A stretch of DNA of 35,889 nucleotides. It comes from Burkholderiales bacterium. GTDB lineage: Bacteria; Pseudomonadota; Gammaproteobacteria; Burkholderiales; SG8-41. Shown in pieces: positions 1 through 8,421 of this stretch. A program made the position numbers and the translations under genes. The notes below the pieces were generated by a model, which saw only the letters and a list, made by a program, of their open reading frames with translations, ran no database searches and had not been told where the DNA came from. Location of the stretch: NCBI GenBank assembly GCA_919902235.1, contig CAKKQX010000173.1, positions 1 through 35,889 on the forward strand, read 5' to 3'. Numbering within the stretch: the first letter of the stretch is position 1; each line of letters opens with the position of its first letter.

Positions 1-225
1 TTTGCCCGTGCCACCGATGCTTCCAAGCTGGCACTGGCGCACCTGGTGCGGCAGCTGGAACGCCTGGGCTTCGGCATGATCGATTGCCAGATGCGAACCT
101 CGCACCTTGTCTCGTTCGGCGCGCGCGAAATTCCACGCAGCGAATTTATGCTAAAGCTGCAGGAATTGGTAAACTACCCGTCGCAATCGGGCAAATGGCG
201 TATCGACGATGACTTATTTGACTGA
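1..225 (+). CDS. aat: Leucyl/phenylalanyl-tRNA--protein transferase, C-terminal part
   Basis: Only the last 74 codons are in the window; the gene enters from the left in frame 1. The enzyme moves Leu or Phe from aminoacyl-tRNA to N-terminal Lys/Arg of cytosolic proteins, marking them for ClpS/ClpAP degradation. The visible part has the typical family end: a [12 protein letters not shown] stretch (residues 1-12 of the fragment), then GFGMIDCQM, a [14 protein letters not shown] segment and a short tail. The stop codon lies inside the next gene (17-bp overlap), so the two transferases are probably translationally coupled. Assignment is by motif; the N-terminal part is missing. Confidence 0.93.
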   Translation, partial: FARATDASKLALAHLVRQLERLGFGMIDCQMRTSHLVSFGAREIPRSEFMLKLQELVNYPSQSGKWRIDDDLFD

Positions 226-937
226 TTTTCCGCTGTCGGTGCTGCAGTTCTACGCAACTGCACCCTATCCGTGCAGCTATTTGCCGGACAGGCTGGCACG
301 TTCGCAGGTCGCCACGCCCAGCCACCTGATCGACGGCCCGGTCTACAGCGAGCTGGTGCGCGCCGGTTTTCGCCGCAGTGGTGCCTTTACCTACCGGCCG
401 CACTGTGATCACTGTCGCGCCTGCGTGCCGGTGCGCATCCTGGCCGAGGCATTCCGCAGCAGCCGCGCCCAGCGCCGTGCCTGGAAAAAGCATGCAGCGC
501 TCGAAACGCGCATGCTCGACCACCTCAAATACACCCCCGAGCATTACGCGCTCTACCTGCGCTACCAGTCGCAGCGCCACAGCGGCGGCGGCATGGATCA
601 GGACAGCCGCGAGCAGTATCGCCACTTCCTGCTGCAAAGCAACGTCGATTCGCGCCTGGTCGAATTTCGCGATGACGGCGTGTTACGCATGGTCAGCATC
701 GTCGATGAACTGCAGGACGGTTTGTCGTCGGTCTACACCTTTTTCGATCCCGAGGTGAGTGGAGCCAGCTTCGGTACCTTCAACATTCTGTGGCAGATCG
801 AACTGTGCCGCCGGCTCGATCTGCCGTACCTCTATCTCGGCTACTGGATCGCGCAAAGCCGCAAGATGGCCTACAAGATCCAGTTCCAGCCCATGCAGGG
901 TCTGATCGACGGCCGCTGGCAGCCCGTCCAACCCTAG
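209..937 (+). CDS. bpt: Aspartate/glutamate leucyltransferase (bacterial R-transferase homologue)
   Basis: A 242-residue ATE1/Bpt-family protein that adds Leu to N-terminal Asp or Glu, the second branch of the bacterial N-degron pathway. The N-terminal ATE domain shows [14 protein letters not shown] (about residues 15-28) and the cysteine cluster [13 protein letters not shown] (about 67-79). The C-terminal N-acetyltransferase-like half has SVYTFFDPE and YLYLGYWI followed by MAYKIQFQP. Length fits the family. ATG 209 is chosen because [10 protein letters not shown] is the usual family start, although it lies inside aat. It shares a transcript with aat. The next gene starts only 20 bp downstream. 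Confidence 0.96.
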   Translation: MTYLTDFPLSVLQFYATAPYPCSYLPDRLARSQVATPSHLIDGPVYSELVRAGFRRSGAFTYRPHCDHCRACVPVRILAEAFRSSRAQRRAWKKHAALETRMLDHLKYTPEHYALYLRYQSQRHSGGGMDQDSREQYRHFLLQSNVDSRLVEFRDDGVLRMVSIVDELQDGLSSVYTFFDPEVSGASFGTFNILWQIELCRRLDLPYLYLGYWIAQSRKMAYKIQFQPMQGLIDGRWQPVQP

Positions 938-957
938 CGGACCCTCTGCGCCGCATC

Positions 958-1641
958 GTGCGTGTTCTGATCATCGAAGACGATCCCGCGATCGCCGCCA
1001 ACCTCTACGACTTCCTGGAAGCGCGCGGCCACAGCGTCGATGCCGCCGCCGACGGCGTTACCGGCCTGCATCTCGCCGTCACCCAGCGCTTCGACGGCAT
1101 CCTGCTCGACCTCGGCCTGCCCGGCATGGGCGGCGCCGCGCTATGCCGCAAGCTGCGCGACGAAGCGCATGTCGATACGCCGGTGCTGATGCTGACCGCG
1201 CGCGACACGCTTGAAGACAAACTGAAGGGCTTCGAGCATGGCGCCGATGATTACCTCGTCAAGCCGTTTGCACTGAAAGAAGTCGAAGCGCGCCTGCTGG
1301 CGCTGCACAAGCGCCATGCCGGCAAGGTCACCAGCCGCCTCCTGGAAGTCAACGATCTGTCTTTCGACCCGAAAACACTGTCGGTCCGCTTCGCCGGCAC
1401 CGAGGTCAGGCTGCCGCCCAAATGCATGCGTCTGCTCGAATTGATGATGGGCGAGCCCGGACGCGTGTTCAGCCGCAGGGAGCTGGAATCGGAAATCTGG
1501 GGCGACACGCAGAAAACCAGCGACACCTTGCGCAGCCACATGCATGTGCTGCGGCGGGCGTTGACCCAGGCCGGCGGTCGCGATCCGATCGAAACCGTGC
1601 ATGGCATAGGCTACCGGCTGCATTCGAATGCCGGCGCTTAA
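958..1641 (+). CDS. OmpR/PhoB-family response regulator
   Basis: A 227-residue two-component transcription regulator. The receiver domain (about 1-118) has the acidic pair D8/D9, phospho-acceptor D51 in LLDLGLPG, T80 in LMLTARD and K102 in LVKPF. The C-terminal winged-helix DNA-binding domain (about 130-222) has the recognition-helix region SDTLRSHMHVLRRAL and ends VHGIGYRL. The start is GTG 958, giving MRVLIIEDD; upstream in-frame starts would put non-homologous sequence from the bpt reading frame ahead of the receiver. It overlaps the kinase gene by 14 bp. Closest in type to PmrA/QseB/TctD regulators by overall look; the exact orthologue is not determined. A plausible target site lies at 2928-2944. 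Confidence 0.95.
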   Translation: MRVLIIEDDPAIAANLYDFLEARGHSVDAAADGVTGLHLAVTQRFDGILLDLGLPGMGGAALCRKLRDEAHVDTPVLMLTARDTLEDKLKGFEHGADDYLVKPFALKEVEARLLALHKRHAGKVTSRLLEVNDLSFDPKTLSVRFAGTEVRLPPKCMRLLELMMGEPGRVFSRRELESEIWGDTQKTSDTLRSHMHVLRRALTQAGGRDPIETVHGIGYRLHSNAGA

Positions 1642-2896
1642 GCTCAATTTACGGCGGCGCGTCGCGCTGACACTCGCGATTTTCTGTATGTTCGCCGTCG
1701 GTGCCCTGGGCATTGCCCTGTTCATGGCATCCGAAGAAATGGAAGAAGCCCTGATCGAGCAGATCATCGACGAGGAAATGAGCTACGTCCTCGAAAGATA
1801 TGCACAACATACTGATTTCAATCCGCAAATAGGCGCCAATCTGGCCAGCTATATCGTGCGCACGCCCGCCGGGGAGTCGAAATTACCGCCGCACCTGCGC
1901 GGCCTCGGCGCCGGCCGCCACGAGATATTCCGCGGCGCCGAAGAGGTCCACGTCGCCGTGCGCCACATCGGCGAGACCCGGTTTCTCGTTGCCTACGAAG
2001 TCGGCCTGCACGAACAGCGCGAGCAGGAATTCAAGCTGCTGATCGTGCTGGCGCTGATTTCGGTGACCGGGGTGGCGCTGGTGTTGGGCTATCTGCTCGC
2101 CGGACTGCTGGTGAAGCAAATCACCGATCTTGCCGACCGGGTCAACCGTCTTGCGCCCGGCGCCACGCAAGATGCGCTGACGCAGCCCGGGCAGGATGAA
2201 GAGGTCGCCCGGCTGGCGCACGCATTGGACGAGTATCGGGCGCGTATCGCAAAAATGCTCCGGCGCGAGCAGGAGTTCACGGCTAACGCCAGCCACGAAT
2301 TGCGCACCCCGCTCACCGCCATCAGCACCAGTTGCGAACTGCTCGCAGCCGACCCCGCGCTCGGCGACAAGAGCAGCAAGCGCGTGGCGCTCATCGCCCG
2401 GGCGGCGGAGCGCATGAGCAAGCAGATCCGCATGCTGCTGTTCCTGGCGCGCGAGCAGGAAACAGGCGCCATTGAGCCGGTGGCGCTGGCGGAGTGCGTA
2501 AATGATGCCGCCGAAACCTGCCGCGACGAAATGACGCGCAAAGCCCTGCGTCTCGAAATCGCCGTCGACAAGGATGTGGTTCTTGATTTCAACCGCCAGG
2601 CGCTGTACCTGGTGCTGGTCAATCTGATCGGCAACGCCGTGCGCCACACCGAGCAGGGCTACATCCGCGTTGCTTACGACGGACGGCAGCTGAGCGTTGC
2701 CGATTCCGGATCGGGCATCGCTGCCGAACAGCTGCCGCACCTGTTCGAACGCTTCTATCGCGGCGACATCGGGACTGATGACGGTTTCGGTCTGGGGCTC
2801 GCCATTGTCAAGCGCATCTGCGACCACTACGGCTGGAAAATCGAGGTCGACAGCGCCCCGGGGCGCGGCTCCGAATTCAGCATCGTTTTCCCCTAG
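1628..2896 (+). CDS. Membrane sensor histidine kinase
   Basis: A 422-residue partner kinase of the preceding regulator. TM1 spans about 13-33, a periplasmic loop about 34-135, TM2 about 136-161 and HAMP about 162-215. The dimerisation/phosphoacceptor helix carries H223 in SHELRTPLT. The ATPase domain has the N box NLIGNAVRHTEQG, the G1 box DSGSGI and the G2 box GFGLGLAIV. The loop begins with a very acidic stretch (residues 36-50, containing ExxE patterns), somewhat like the metal/peptide-sensing acidic patches described for PmrB; that comparison is inference. Start ATG 1628 overlaps the regulator gene, which suggests coupled translation. The signal sensed is unknown. Confidence 0.95.
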   Translation: MPALKLNLRRRVALTLAIFCMFAVGALGIALFMASEEMEEALIEQIIDEEMSYVLERYAQHTDFNPQIGANLASYIVRTPAGESKLPPHLRGLGAGRHEIFRGAEEVHVAVRHIGETRFLVAYEVGLHEQREQEFKLLIVLALISVTGVALVLGYLLAGLLVKQITDLADRVNRLAPGATQDALTQPGQDEEVARLAHALDEYRARIAKMLRREQEFTANASHELRTPLTAISTSCELLAADPALGDKSSKRVALIARAAERMSKQIRMLLFLAREQETGAIEPVALAECVNDAAETCRDEMTRKALRLEIAVDKDVVLDFNRQALYLVLVNLIGNAVRHTEQGYIRVAYDGRQLSVADSGSGIAAEQLPHLFERFYRGDIGTDDGFGLGLAIVKRICDHYGWKIEVDSAPGRGSEFSIVFP

Positions 2897-2927
2897 CTCT
2901 GCCACTTTGCCGCCGGCCGCCGCCGGT

Positions 2928-2944
2928 CTTCACAACTTCTTCAC
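2928..2944 (+). promoter_or_regulatory. Candidate response-regulator box CTTCAC-N5-CTTCAC
   Basis: Two identical hexamers, CTTCAC at 2928-2933 and 2939-2944, are 5 bp apart, giving the 11-bp period of a tandem OmpR-family dimer site. The layout matches the PmrA box (CTTAA-type hexamer, 5-bp spacer). It lies in the 138-bp gap between the kinase gene and the transferase gene, 90 bp before the latter's ATG. No convincing -10 box was found downstream. Spacing and identity are seen; function is inferred. Confidence 0.55.
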
Positions 2945-3034
2945 TTCTGCATGACATGGCCTTGACGCGCGCCGCGCTAAGCTGCGGTGGCAATCATGAC
3001 GTTGCCCTGATGCGCAGCGCGAAAGGCAGAAGAG

Positions 3035-4990
3035 ATGAATACCGCAGTCCAGCGGCTTCCCTGGGGAGCCGCTTCCGCATTTACCGGCTCCACGCACCGG
3101 CGCTATATGCTGGTGTGGCTGATCGCCGGCATTTATTGCACGGTCTCGGGCGCCACCCGTATTGTCCTTGCGCTCAAGGCGCTGGCCGCATCGCAGATTG
3201 CCGGCTCCGAATTGGCGACCATACTGCTCACCGGCACAGCATACGACCTCGTTGCCTGCCTCTACCTGTGCGCGCCGCTGGTAATGTATCTGCTGCTGGT
3301 ACCGGAGCGTCTCTACCAGCGCCGGGCACACCGCATCGCGGTCTGGATCATGTTTGCTTTTGCAGTTTACGGATTAACGTATCTTGGCGCGGTCGAATAC
3401 TTCTTTTTTGACGAGTTCAATTCCCGCTTCAACTTCGTCGCAGTCGAATACCTGATCTACCCGCACGAGGTGTTCGTCAACATCTGGCAATCCTATCCCG
3501 TTGCCAAGGCGCTGATCGCCAGCGGCATCGTCACGGCGCTGCTGCTGTGGTTGCTGCGGCCGCGCATTGCGCGGGCGCTTACCGCACACAGCCGTTTCAG
3601 CCGGCGCGTCAAACCCGCGGCGTGGCTGCTTGCGGCACTGGCTGTTGTGCATCTCGGGGTGGATATCAATACCGGACGCGCCAACCGCAACCGCGTGGCT
3701 GACGAAATTGCAGCCAACGGCATCTATTCCTTCTTCAATGCCGCCGTCAATAACCACCTCGACTATACGCAGTTCTATCTGCACGTCGGCGAAGCCGAGG
3801 CCGCCGTGCGCGTGCGCCGGCTGGTCGCCCAGCCGCACACGACTTTTCTGGCGGACGCGCGCAATCCCCTGGCGCGCCATGTGCAATATGCCGGGGCGCC
3901 CAAACCGCTGCACGTCGTAGTGCTGCTGCAGGAATCACTGGGCGCCGAATTTGTCGGCACCTATGGCGACAAACGTGGGCTCACCCCTAACCTCGACCGC
4001 ATCGCGCGCGACAGCCTGGTGTTCACCAACACCTACGCCACCGGCACGCGCACCGTGCGTGGCATGGAGGCGGTTGCGGCGTCCTTCCCGCCGGTACCCG
4101 CCGAGTCCATTGTCAAACGCCAGCACAACGAAGGCATGTTCAACTGGTCGACGGTCATGAGCAAAAACGGCTACAGCCCCACTTTCATTTACGGCGGCTA
4201 TGGCACATTCGACAACATGAACTATTACTTCGGCAACAACGGCTACCGCGTCGTCGATCGCACCGATATGGACCAGCCTGGATTCAGCAACATCTGGGGC
4301 GTCAGCGACGAAGATCTGTTCCGCAACGCGTTCCGGGTATTCGATGAACAGCACGCGCGCGGCGAGCGCATTTTTTCCATCGTGATGACGACCTCGAACC
4401 ACAAGCCGTTCACCTTCCCTGCTGGCATAGAAGGCGTCAAGCCCAAGGGCGGCGGGCGCGAGGCCGGTATCCGCTACGCGGATTACGCGATCGGGCGCTT
4501 CATCGAACAGCTCAAGCAAAAGCCGTACTTCGATGACACAATGGTGGTGATCGTCGCCGATCATGGCGCGCGCGTTTATGGACGCGAGGACATCCCGCTG
4601 CCATCGTACGAAATTCCATTCCTTGTTTACAGCCCGAAACACGTAGCGCCGCGCCGCACGGATACCCTGACCAGCCAGATCGACGTCGCGCCGACCGTGC
4701 TCGGCCTGCTCAACATTTCCTACGACAGCGTATTCTTCGGTCGCGATGTGCTGGCCGATGCTGCCGACCGGCACTTTGCGCTGCTCAACCACAATCGGGA
4801 TATCGCCTTGTTCAGAAACGGCAGGCTGGAAGGGTTCGGTTTCCGCAACACGCACACGGCCAAGAACTACGATCCGCTTACGCGCGGCCAGTCCGCAGCC
4901 GAACCGGATCAGGATGGCATGAAGGACGCCGCCAGCATCTATCAGCTCGCCTACAAGCTCTATGCCAACCGCGACTATCGGCTCCACTAA
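3035..4990 (+). CDS. LTA synthase-family membrane phosphotransferase (sulfatase/alkaline phosphatase fold)
   Basis: A 651-residue integral membrane enzyme. Five predicted TM segments (about 25-47, 62-88, 101-122, 155-175, 194-209) are followed by a large periplasmic sulfatase-fold domain, the arrangement of LtaS/MdoB-type enzymes. Likely metal and nucleophile residues are E300 in LLQESLG, T340 in TGTRTVRG, and D509-H510 in VIVADHG. The family moves phosphoglycerol or phosphoethanolamine from a phospholipid to a periplasmic acceptor such as glucan or lipid A; the acceptor here cannot be read from sequence. It overlaps the PAP2 gene by 29 bp and follows a two-component system, suggesting regulated surface modification. 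EptA-type phosphoethanolamine transferase is a less likely alternative, because the N-terminal membrane part and the TGTRTVRG site look like the LtaS group. Confidence 0.88.
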   Translation: MNTAVQRLPWGAASAFTGSTHRRYMLVWLIAGIYCTVSGATRIVLALKALAASQIAGSELATILLTGTAYDLVACLYLCAPLVMYLLLVPERLYQRRAHRIAVWIMFAFAVYGLTYLGAVEYFFFDEFNSRFNFVAVEYLIYPHEVFVNIWQSYPVAKALIASGIVTALLLWLLRPRIARALTAHSRFSRRVKPAAWLLAALAVVHLGVDINTGRANRNRVADEIAANGIYSFFNAAVNNHLDYTQFYLHVGEAEAAVRVRRLVAQPHTTFLADARNPLARHVQYAGAPKPLHVVVLLQESLGAEFVGTYGDKRGLTPNLDRIARDSLVFTNTYATGTRTVRGMEAVAASFPPVPAESIVKRQHNEGMFNWSTVMSKNGYSPTFIYGGYGTFDNMNYYFGNNGYRVVDRTDMDQPGFSNIWGVSDEDLFRNAFRVFDEQHARGERIFSIVMTTSNHKPFTFPAGIEGVKPKGGGREAGIRYADYAIGRFIEQLKQKPYFDDTMVVIVADHGARVYGREDIPLPSYEIPFLVYSPKHVAPRRTDTLTSQIDVAPTVLGLLNISYDSVFFGRDVLADAADRHFALLNHNRDIALFRNGRLEGFGFRNTHTAKNYDPLTRGQSAAEPDQDGMKDAASIYQLAYKLYANRDYRLH

Positions 4991-5693
4991 AGCGAAAGAT
5001 TCAGCGGCCCAGCATCACGACTGGTTCCTGTTCGGTGCGCCGCTGCTGGCGGCAATTGTGCTGCTGGGACTGGAAACAACCGATATCGACCGCACCATGG
5101 CCCGCTGGTTCTTCGATCCCGCCAGCGGCGTGTTTCCGCTGCGCTATAACATTTTTCTCGAAACCGTCCTGCACCAGTGGACAAAGTACGTGGTGGTGCT
5201 GATCGCCTGCCTGGCGATCGCCGGTTTCATGTTGTCCTTCATCATCGCTCCCCTCAATCCGCAGCGGCGGCTGCTGCTGTTTCTTGCCCTGAGTCTGACC
5301 CTGGCGCCGGCGGCAGTCAGCGGCCTCAAACTGATCAGCAACAAACACTGCCCCTGGGATGTGGAAGAATTCGGGGGATTCCTGCCCTATACCCGCCTGC
5401 TGGAACCGACGCCGCCCGGGCTCAGGCCCGGCAACTGCTTTCCGGCGGGACATGCTTCCACCGGATTCGTGGTGATGGCATTTTATTTTGCCGGCCGCGC
5501 GCGGCGGCGCCCGCTGCTTGCCCGCGCCGGACTGGCCACCGGGCTCGCAGCGGGGATGGCGCTGGGCCTGGGCCGCATGCTGCAGGGCGCGCATTTTCTG
5601 TCGCACACGCTGTGGACGGCGGTAGTGTGCTGGACCGTGATGGCGCTACTCTATGCGGCAATACTGCGTCCGCGGCAAAAACAGGCAGGATAG
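4962..5693 (+). CDS. PAP2-family membrane phosphatase
   Basis: A 243-residue polytopic membrane protein with about six hydrophobic segments. PAP2 signature elements are present in variant form: K123 in LKLISNKHCPW (motif 1), FPAGHAST with H164 (motif 2), and GRMLQGAHFLSHTLW with H211 and H215 (motif 3, where the usual Asp is His). The family dephosphorylates lipid phosphates such as undecaprenyl-PP, phosphatidic acid or lipid A phosphates. ATG 4962 lies inside the preceding gene (29-bp overlap), so translation is probably coupled; GSTKAKDSAAQHHDW would then be a cytosolic N-terminus. Pairing with the transferase suggests it either recycles a diacylglycerol-type by-product or trims the same acceptor. 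The substrate is unknown. Confidence 0.87.
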   Translation: MPTATIGSTKAKDSAAQHHDWFLFGAPLLAAIVLLGLETTDIDRTMARWFFDPASGVFPLRYNIFLETVLHQWTKYVVVLIACLAIAGFMLSFIIAPLNPQRRLLLFLALSLTLAPAAVSGLKLISNKHCPWDVEEFGGFLPYTRLLEPTPPGLRPGNCFPAGHASTGFVVMAFYFAGRARRRPLLARAGLATGLAAGMALGLGRMLQGAHFLSHTLWTAVVCWTVMALLYAAILRPRQKQAG

Positions 5694-5747
5694 CCGCAAT
5701 CTGTGCAGCAGCCTGCCCGGGATCTGGGTAAGCGGGACAGTAGCGGT

Positions 5748-5753
5748 TAAAAT
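5748..5753 (+). promoter_or_regulatory. Candidate -10 box (TAAAAT) of pyrD
   Basis: TAAAAT ends 6 bp before the pyrD ATG (5760). A transcript starting 7 bp downstream would begin at or next to the A of the start codon, so the mRNA could be leaderless. No Shine-Dalgarno sequence is visible (GGCGGC precedes ATG). The -35 region is weak. Confidence 0.4.
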
Positions 5754-5759
5754 GGCGGC

Positions 5760-6785
5760 ATGCCCTATCCATTGCTGCGCTCTCTGCTCTTCACGCTGGA
5801 AGCTGAGACTGCGCACCACCTGACGCTTGATTGCCTCAAGACCCTGCAGCGCTTCGGGCTGGCAGGTGCAATGGCAGCCCGAAGCGCCATCGCCTGTGAA
5901 CGCAAGGTGATGGGCATCGCTTTTCCCAACCCCGTGGGGCTGGCCGCGGGTCTCGACAAAAATGGCGACTATATCGATGCGCTCGCCGCGCTCGGCTTCG
6001 GATTCATCGAAATCGGCACCGCCACCCCGCGCCCGCAGCCGGGCAATCCGCGTCCCCGCCTGTTCCGGGTGTGCGCGGCGAACGCGATCATCAACCGTAT
6101 GGGCTTCAACAACGATGGCGTCGACCGCCTGATCGCAAATGTGCAGCGCGCTTCCTACCGCGGCGTGCTGGGCATCAATATCGGCAAAAACTTCGACACG
6201 CCGATCGAGCGCGCTACTGAAGATTACCTGCACTGCCTGCGCAAGGTCTACCCGCTGGCGAGCTATGTCGCCGTCAACGTCTCCTCGCCCAACACTAAAA
6301 ATCTGCGCCAGCTGCAGGAATCGGCGGAACTCGATAACCTGCTCGGCGCGCTCAAGACGGAACAACTTAAGCTCGCCGACCGCCATGGCAAATATGTGCC
6401 TCTGGCGCTCAAGATCGCGCCTGACCTTGACGATGTGCAGGTCCGTGAAATCGCCGGACTGCTGCGCAAGCATGCGATAGACGGCGTGATCGCAACCAAT
6501 ACCACGGTCACGCGCGACGGCGTTGCCGGAATGGGAAACGCCGAGCAGACAGGCGGCCTGAGCGGCGCGCCGCTAACGCAGCGATCGACCGGCATCGTCC
6601 GCCAGCTTGATCAGGAGCTTGCGGGCAGTGTGCCCATCATTGGCGTCGGCGGCATCGTGAACGGCGACGATGCCGTGCAGAAAATCACAGCGGGGGCGAG
6701 CCTGGTGCAACTCTATACCGGGCTGGTTTATCGCGGGCCCGCTTTGGTGAGAGAGTGCCTCGCGGCGCTGTGCGACAGCCAGTGA
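5760..6785 (+). CDS. pyrD: Dihydroorotate dehydrogenase (quinone), class 2
   Basis: A 341-residue membrane-associated FMN enzyme that oxidises dihydroorotate to orotate with quinone, step 4 of pyrimidine synthesis. The N-terminal helical part ([20 protein letters not shown]) is the class 2 membrane and quinone-tunnel domain. The barrel carries [16 protein letters not shown] (FMN/substrate loop), the NRMGFNNDG loop and [15 protein letters not shown], whose S176 is the class 2 catalytic base. TNTT and [11 protein letters not shown] form the phosphate-binding end. Length matches E. coli PyrD. The next gene starts within its stop codon (GTGA overlap). In many betaproteobacteria pyrD directly follows bpt; here a 4.7-kb module lies between them. 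Confidence 0.97.
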   Translation: MPYPLLRSLLFTLEAETAHHLTLDCLKTLQRFGLAGAMAARSAIACERKVMGIAFPNPVGLAAGLDKNGDYIDALAALGFGFIEIGTATPRPQPGNPRPRLFRVCAANAIINRMGFNNDGVDRLIANVQRASYRGVLGINIGKNFDTPIERATEDYLHCLRKVYPLASYVAVNVSSPNTKNLRQLQESAELDNLLGALKTEQLKLADRHGKYVPLALKIAPDLDDVQVREIAGLLRKHAIDGVIATNTTVTRDGVAGMGNAEQTGGLSGAPLTQRSTGIVRQLDQELAGSVPIIGVGGIVNGDDAVQKITAGASLVQLYTGLVYRGPALVRECLAALCDSQ

Positions 6786-7426
6786 ACGCGCCAATCGCAC
6801 AGGTTTCCTGCGATGCCATCGATGCGCTGCTGCCGCAGACCCAGTGCCGGCAATGCGGGTACCCGGGTTGCCGCCCTTATGCCGAAGCCATCAGCACCGG
6901 TCGCGCCGAAATCGATCAATGTCCGCCAGGCGGCGAAGACGTCATACGCGATCTGGCGGCGGTGCTGGGCTTGCCGTTCAAGCCGCTCAATCCGCAGTTT
7001 GGCGTCACCAGGCCCGCCGCGGTCGCCGTCATAGACGAGCAGACGTGCATCGGCTGCACGCTGTGCATACAGGCCTGCCCGGTCGACGCCATTGTCGGCG
7101 CCGCCAAGCTCATGCATACCGTGATCGCGCAGGAATGCACGGGTTGTGCGTTGTGCATGCCGCCCTGTCCCGTCGACTGCATCAGCCTGCGCGAAACCGG
7201 GATAGCGCGCTCGCGCGAACAGCGCAAAAATGTCGCCGCACTCGCGCACCGCCGCTTCGAATCCCGCAACCGCCGGCTGGCGCAAGTCGGGCGGCAGGCA
7301 GTCAAAGCGCTGGAGACTACCCGCCGTTCCGGGTGCGGGAGCATGGCTGACGAGGAGAAAAAACGTGCGGCAATAGCGAAAGCTGTTGCGCGCGCCAGAT
7401 CAAGATTGCAGCAGGATGGCCGCTAA
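6782..7426 (+). CDS. rsxB: RsxB/RnfB-type iron-sulfur protein, soluble form
   Basis: A 214-residue ferredoxin-like protein. The 4Fe-4S domain typical of RnfB has C22, C25, C30 and C47 ([11 protein letters not shown]...QCPPGG). Two bacterial ferredoxin motifs follow: C89/C92/C95/C99 and C119/C122/C125/C129. It lacks the N-terminal membrane helix of canonical RnfB, as in the short betaproteobacterial form. No other rnf/rsx gene is in the window, so a role in a full Rnf pump is doubtful; it may pass electrons to or repair Fe-S proteins such as the nearby endonuclease III (inference). Start GTG 6782 ([18 protein letters not shown]) is preferred over GTG 6755 because it matches the family start and gives a 4-bp overlap with pyrD. 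The C-terminus is basic. Confidence 0.88.
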   Translation: MNAPIAQVSCDAIDALLPQTQCRQCGYPGCRPYAEAISTGRAEIDQCPPGGEDVIRDLAAVLGLPFKPLNPQFGVTRPAAVAVIDEQTCIGCTLCIQACPVDAIVGAAKLMHTVIAQECTGCALCMPPCPVDCISLRETGIARSREQRKNVAALAHRRFESRNRRLAQVGRQAVKALETTRRSGCGSMADEEKKRAAIAKAVARARSRLQQDGR

Positions 7427-7434
7427 AATCCGCT

Positions 7435-8421
7435 TCACCTGCCGATAATGCCACGCATAATGCCGCCGGCGTCCAAACCGCCGCCACCTTGGGGGACGGG
7501 CTGCGGCGTGTCGCCTGAAGCAGATCCAGAATTCTGGGAAGCCGGTGCGCCGACTGGTGCTGGAGATGGTTGGGCAGCATTAACCGGAACCGCCACTGCG
7601 GACACGCGCCTGATCTGCGGTTCCTGTCCCGCCGGCAGCTTTGCCACGTAAGGCACCAACTTGTCGCCCAATTCCGTGAGGCGCTCTCCGGGCCGGGGAT
7701 GTGTCTTGAACAGCAGCGTGAGCGATGCATCTTCGGCGCCGCGCGCCGCCAATTTGTGCATCACCTCAACCAGGCCGTACGGGCTATAACCGGCGCGCGC
7801 GGCCAACACCACACCTATCGCGTCGGCTTCGAATTCGGCGCTTTTGTCGAGTCCGCGCGCCATCACTTCCGCGCCGGTGCCTATCAGGTTATTGACCAGA
7901 AAATTCCGGTCATTGCGCTGGGCAAGTTTTGCCCCGGCGGAAATCGCCGCGCTTTTCTGCATCACCGTGATGTGGTGGCGCCGGATGATATGACCGATCT
8001 CGTGCCCCAGCACGCCCGCGAGCTGGGCTTCGTTATCGAGCATTTCATAGAGTCCGCGGGTAATCAGCACATGACCACCGGGCGCGGCGAAGGCGTTGAT
8101 TGATGGGGTATCGACGATGCCGAAGCGCCACGGTAAATCGGGCCTGTCGGTTTGCGAGGCAAGCCAGCGCCCGACGCGGTTTACGTAAGCCTGTAATTCC
8201 TTATCATCGACCAGGGGCGCGGCGCCCAGCATACGCCCGGCAATCTCACGACCGACCAAAATCTCGTCTTTTTCGTCAACCCCGGAAACCGCTGTGATCG
8301 CGTCCTTGCCTGCACCGAACAATCGGTTGAGGTTGATTTCCAACGCGAGCAGATTATTTGCCATCACAGCAGAACATAAAATAATTATTGAAATCAATAA
8401 TTTAGTATATTTTAAGATCAT
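7435..8421 (-). CDS. Periplasmic M48-family zinc metalloprotease
   Basis: A 328-residue exported protease. The first ~27 residues form a signal peptide (basic start, hydrophobic ILCSAVMANNLLA). The peptidase M48 domain has the HEIGH zinc motif (H140, E141, H144), followed by EFEAD where E196 is the likely third ligand, and the family's INAFAAPGGHVLITRG upstream strand. The C-terminal ~60 residues are low-complexity Pro/Ala/Gly, probably disordered. It belongs to the LoiP/YcaL/BepA-like group; no TPR repeats are seen. It starts inside the stop of the SH3 gene (ATGA overlap), so both form one operon. It converges on rsxB with an 8-bp gap. Confidence 0.93.
   Translation of the reverse strand: MILKYTKLLISIIILCSAVMANNLLALEINLNRLFGAGKDAITAVSGVDEKDEILVGREIAGRMLGAAPLVDDKELQAYVNRVGRWLASQTDRPDLPWRFGIVDTPSINAFAAPGGHVLITRGLYEMLDNEAQLAGVLGHEIGHIIRRHHITVMQKSAAISAGAKLAQRNDRNFLVNNLIGTGAEVMARGLDKSAEFEADAIGVVLAARAGYSPYGLVEVMHKLAARGAEDASLTLLFKTHPRPGERLTELGDKLVPYVAKLPAGQEPQIRRVSAVAVPVNAAQPSPAPVGAPASQNSGSASGDTPQPVPQGGGGLDAGGIMRGIIGR

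Noticed and set aside
790-957. Longer N-terminus for the response regulator
   Set aside because: The extra 56 residues come from the bpt coding region in another frame and precede the normal receiver start MRVLIIEDD.
2962-2967. TTGACG as a -35 box for the transferase gene
   Set aside because: No -10-like hexamer is found 16-18 bp downstream (the sequence is GC-rich).
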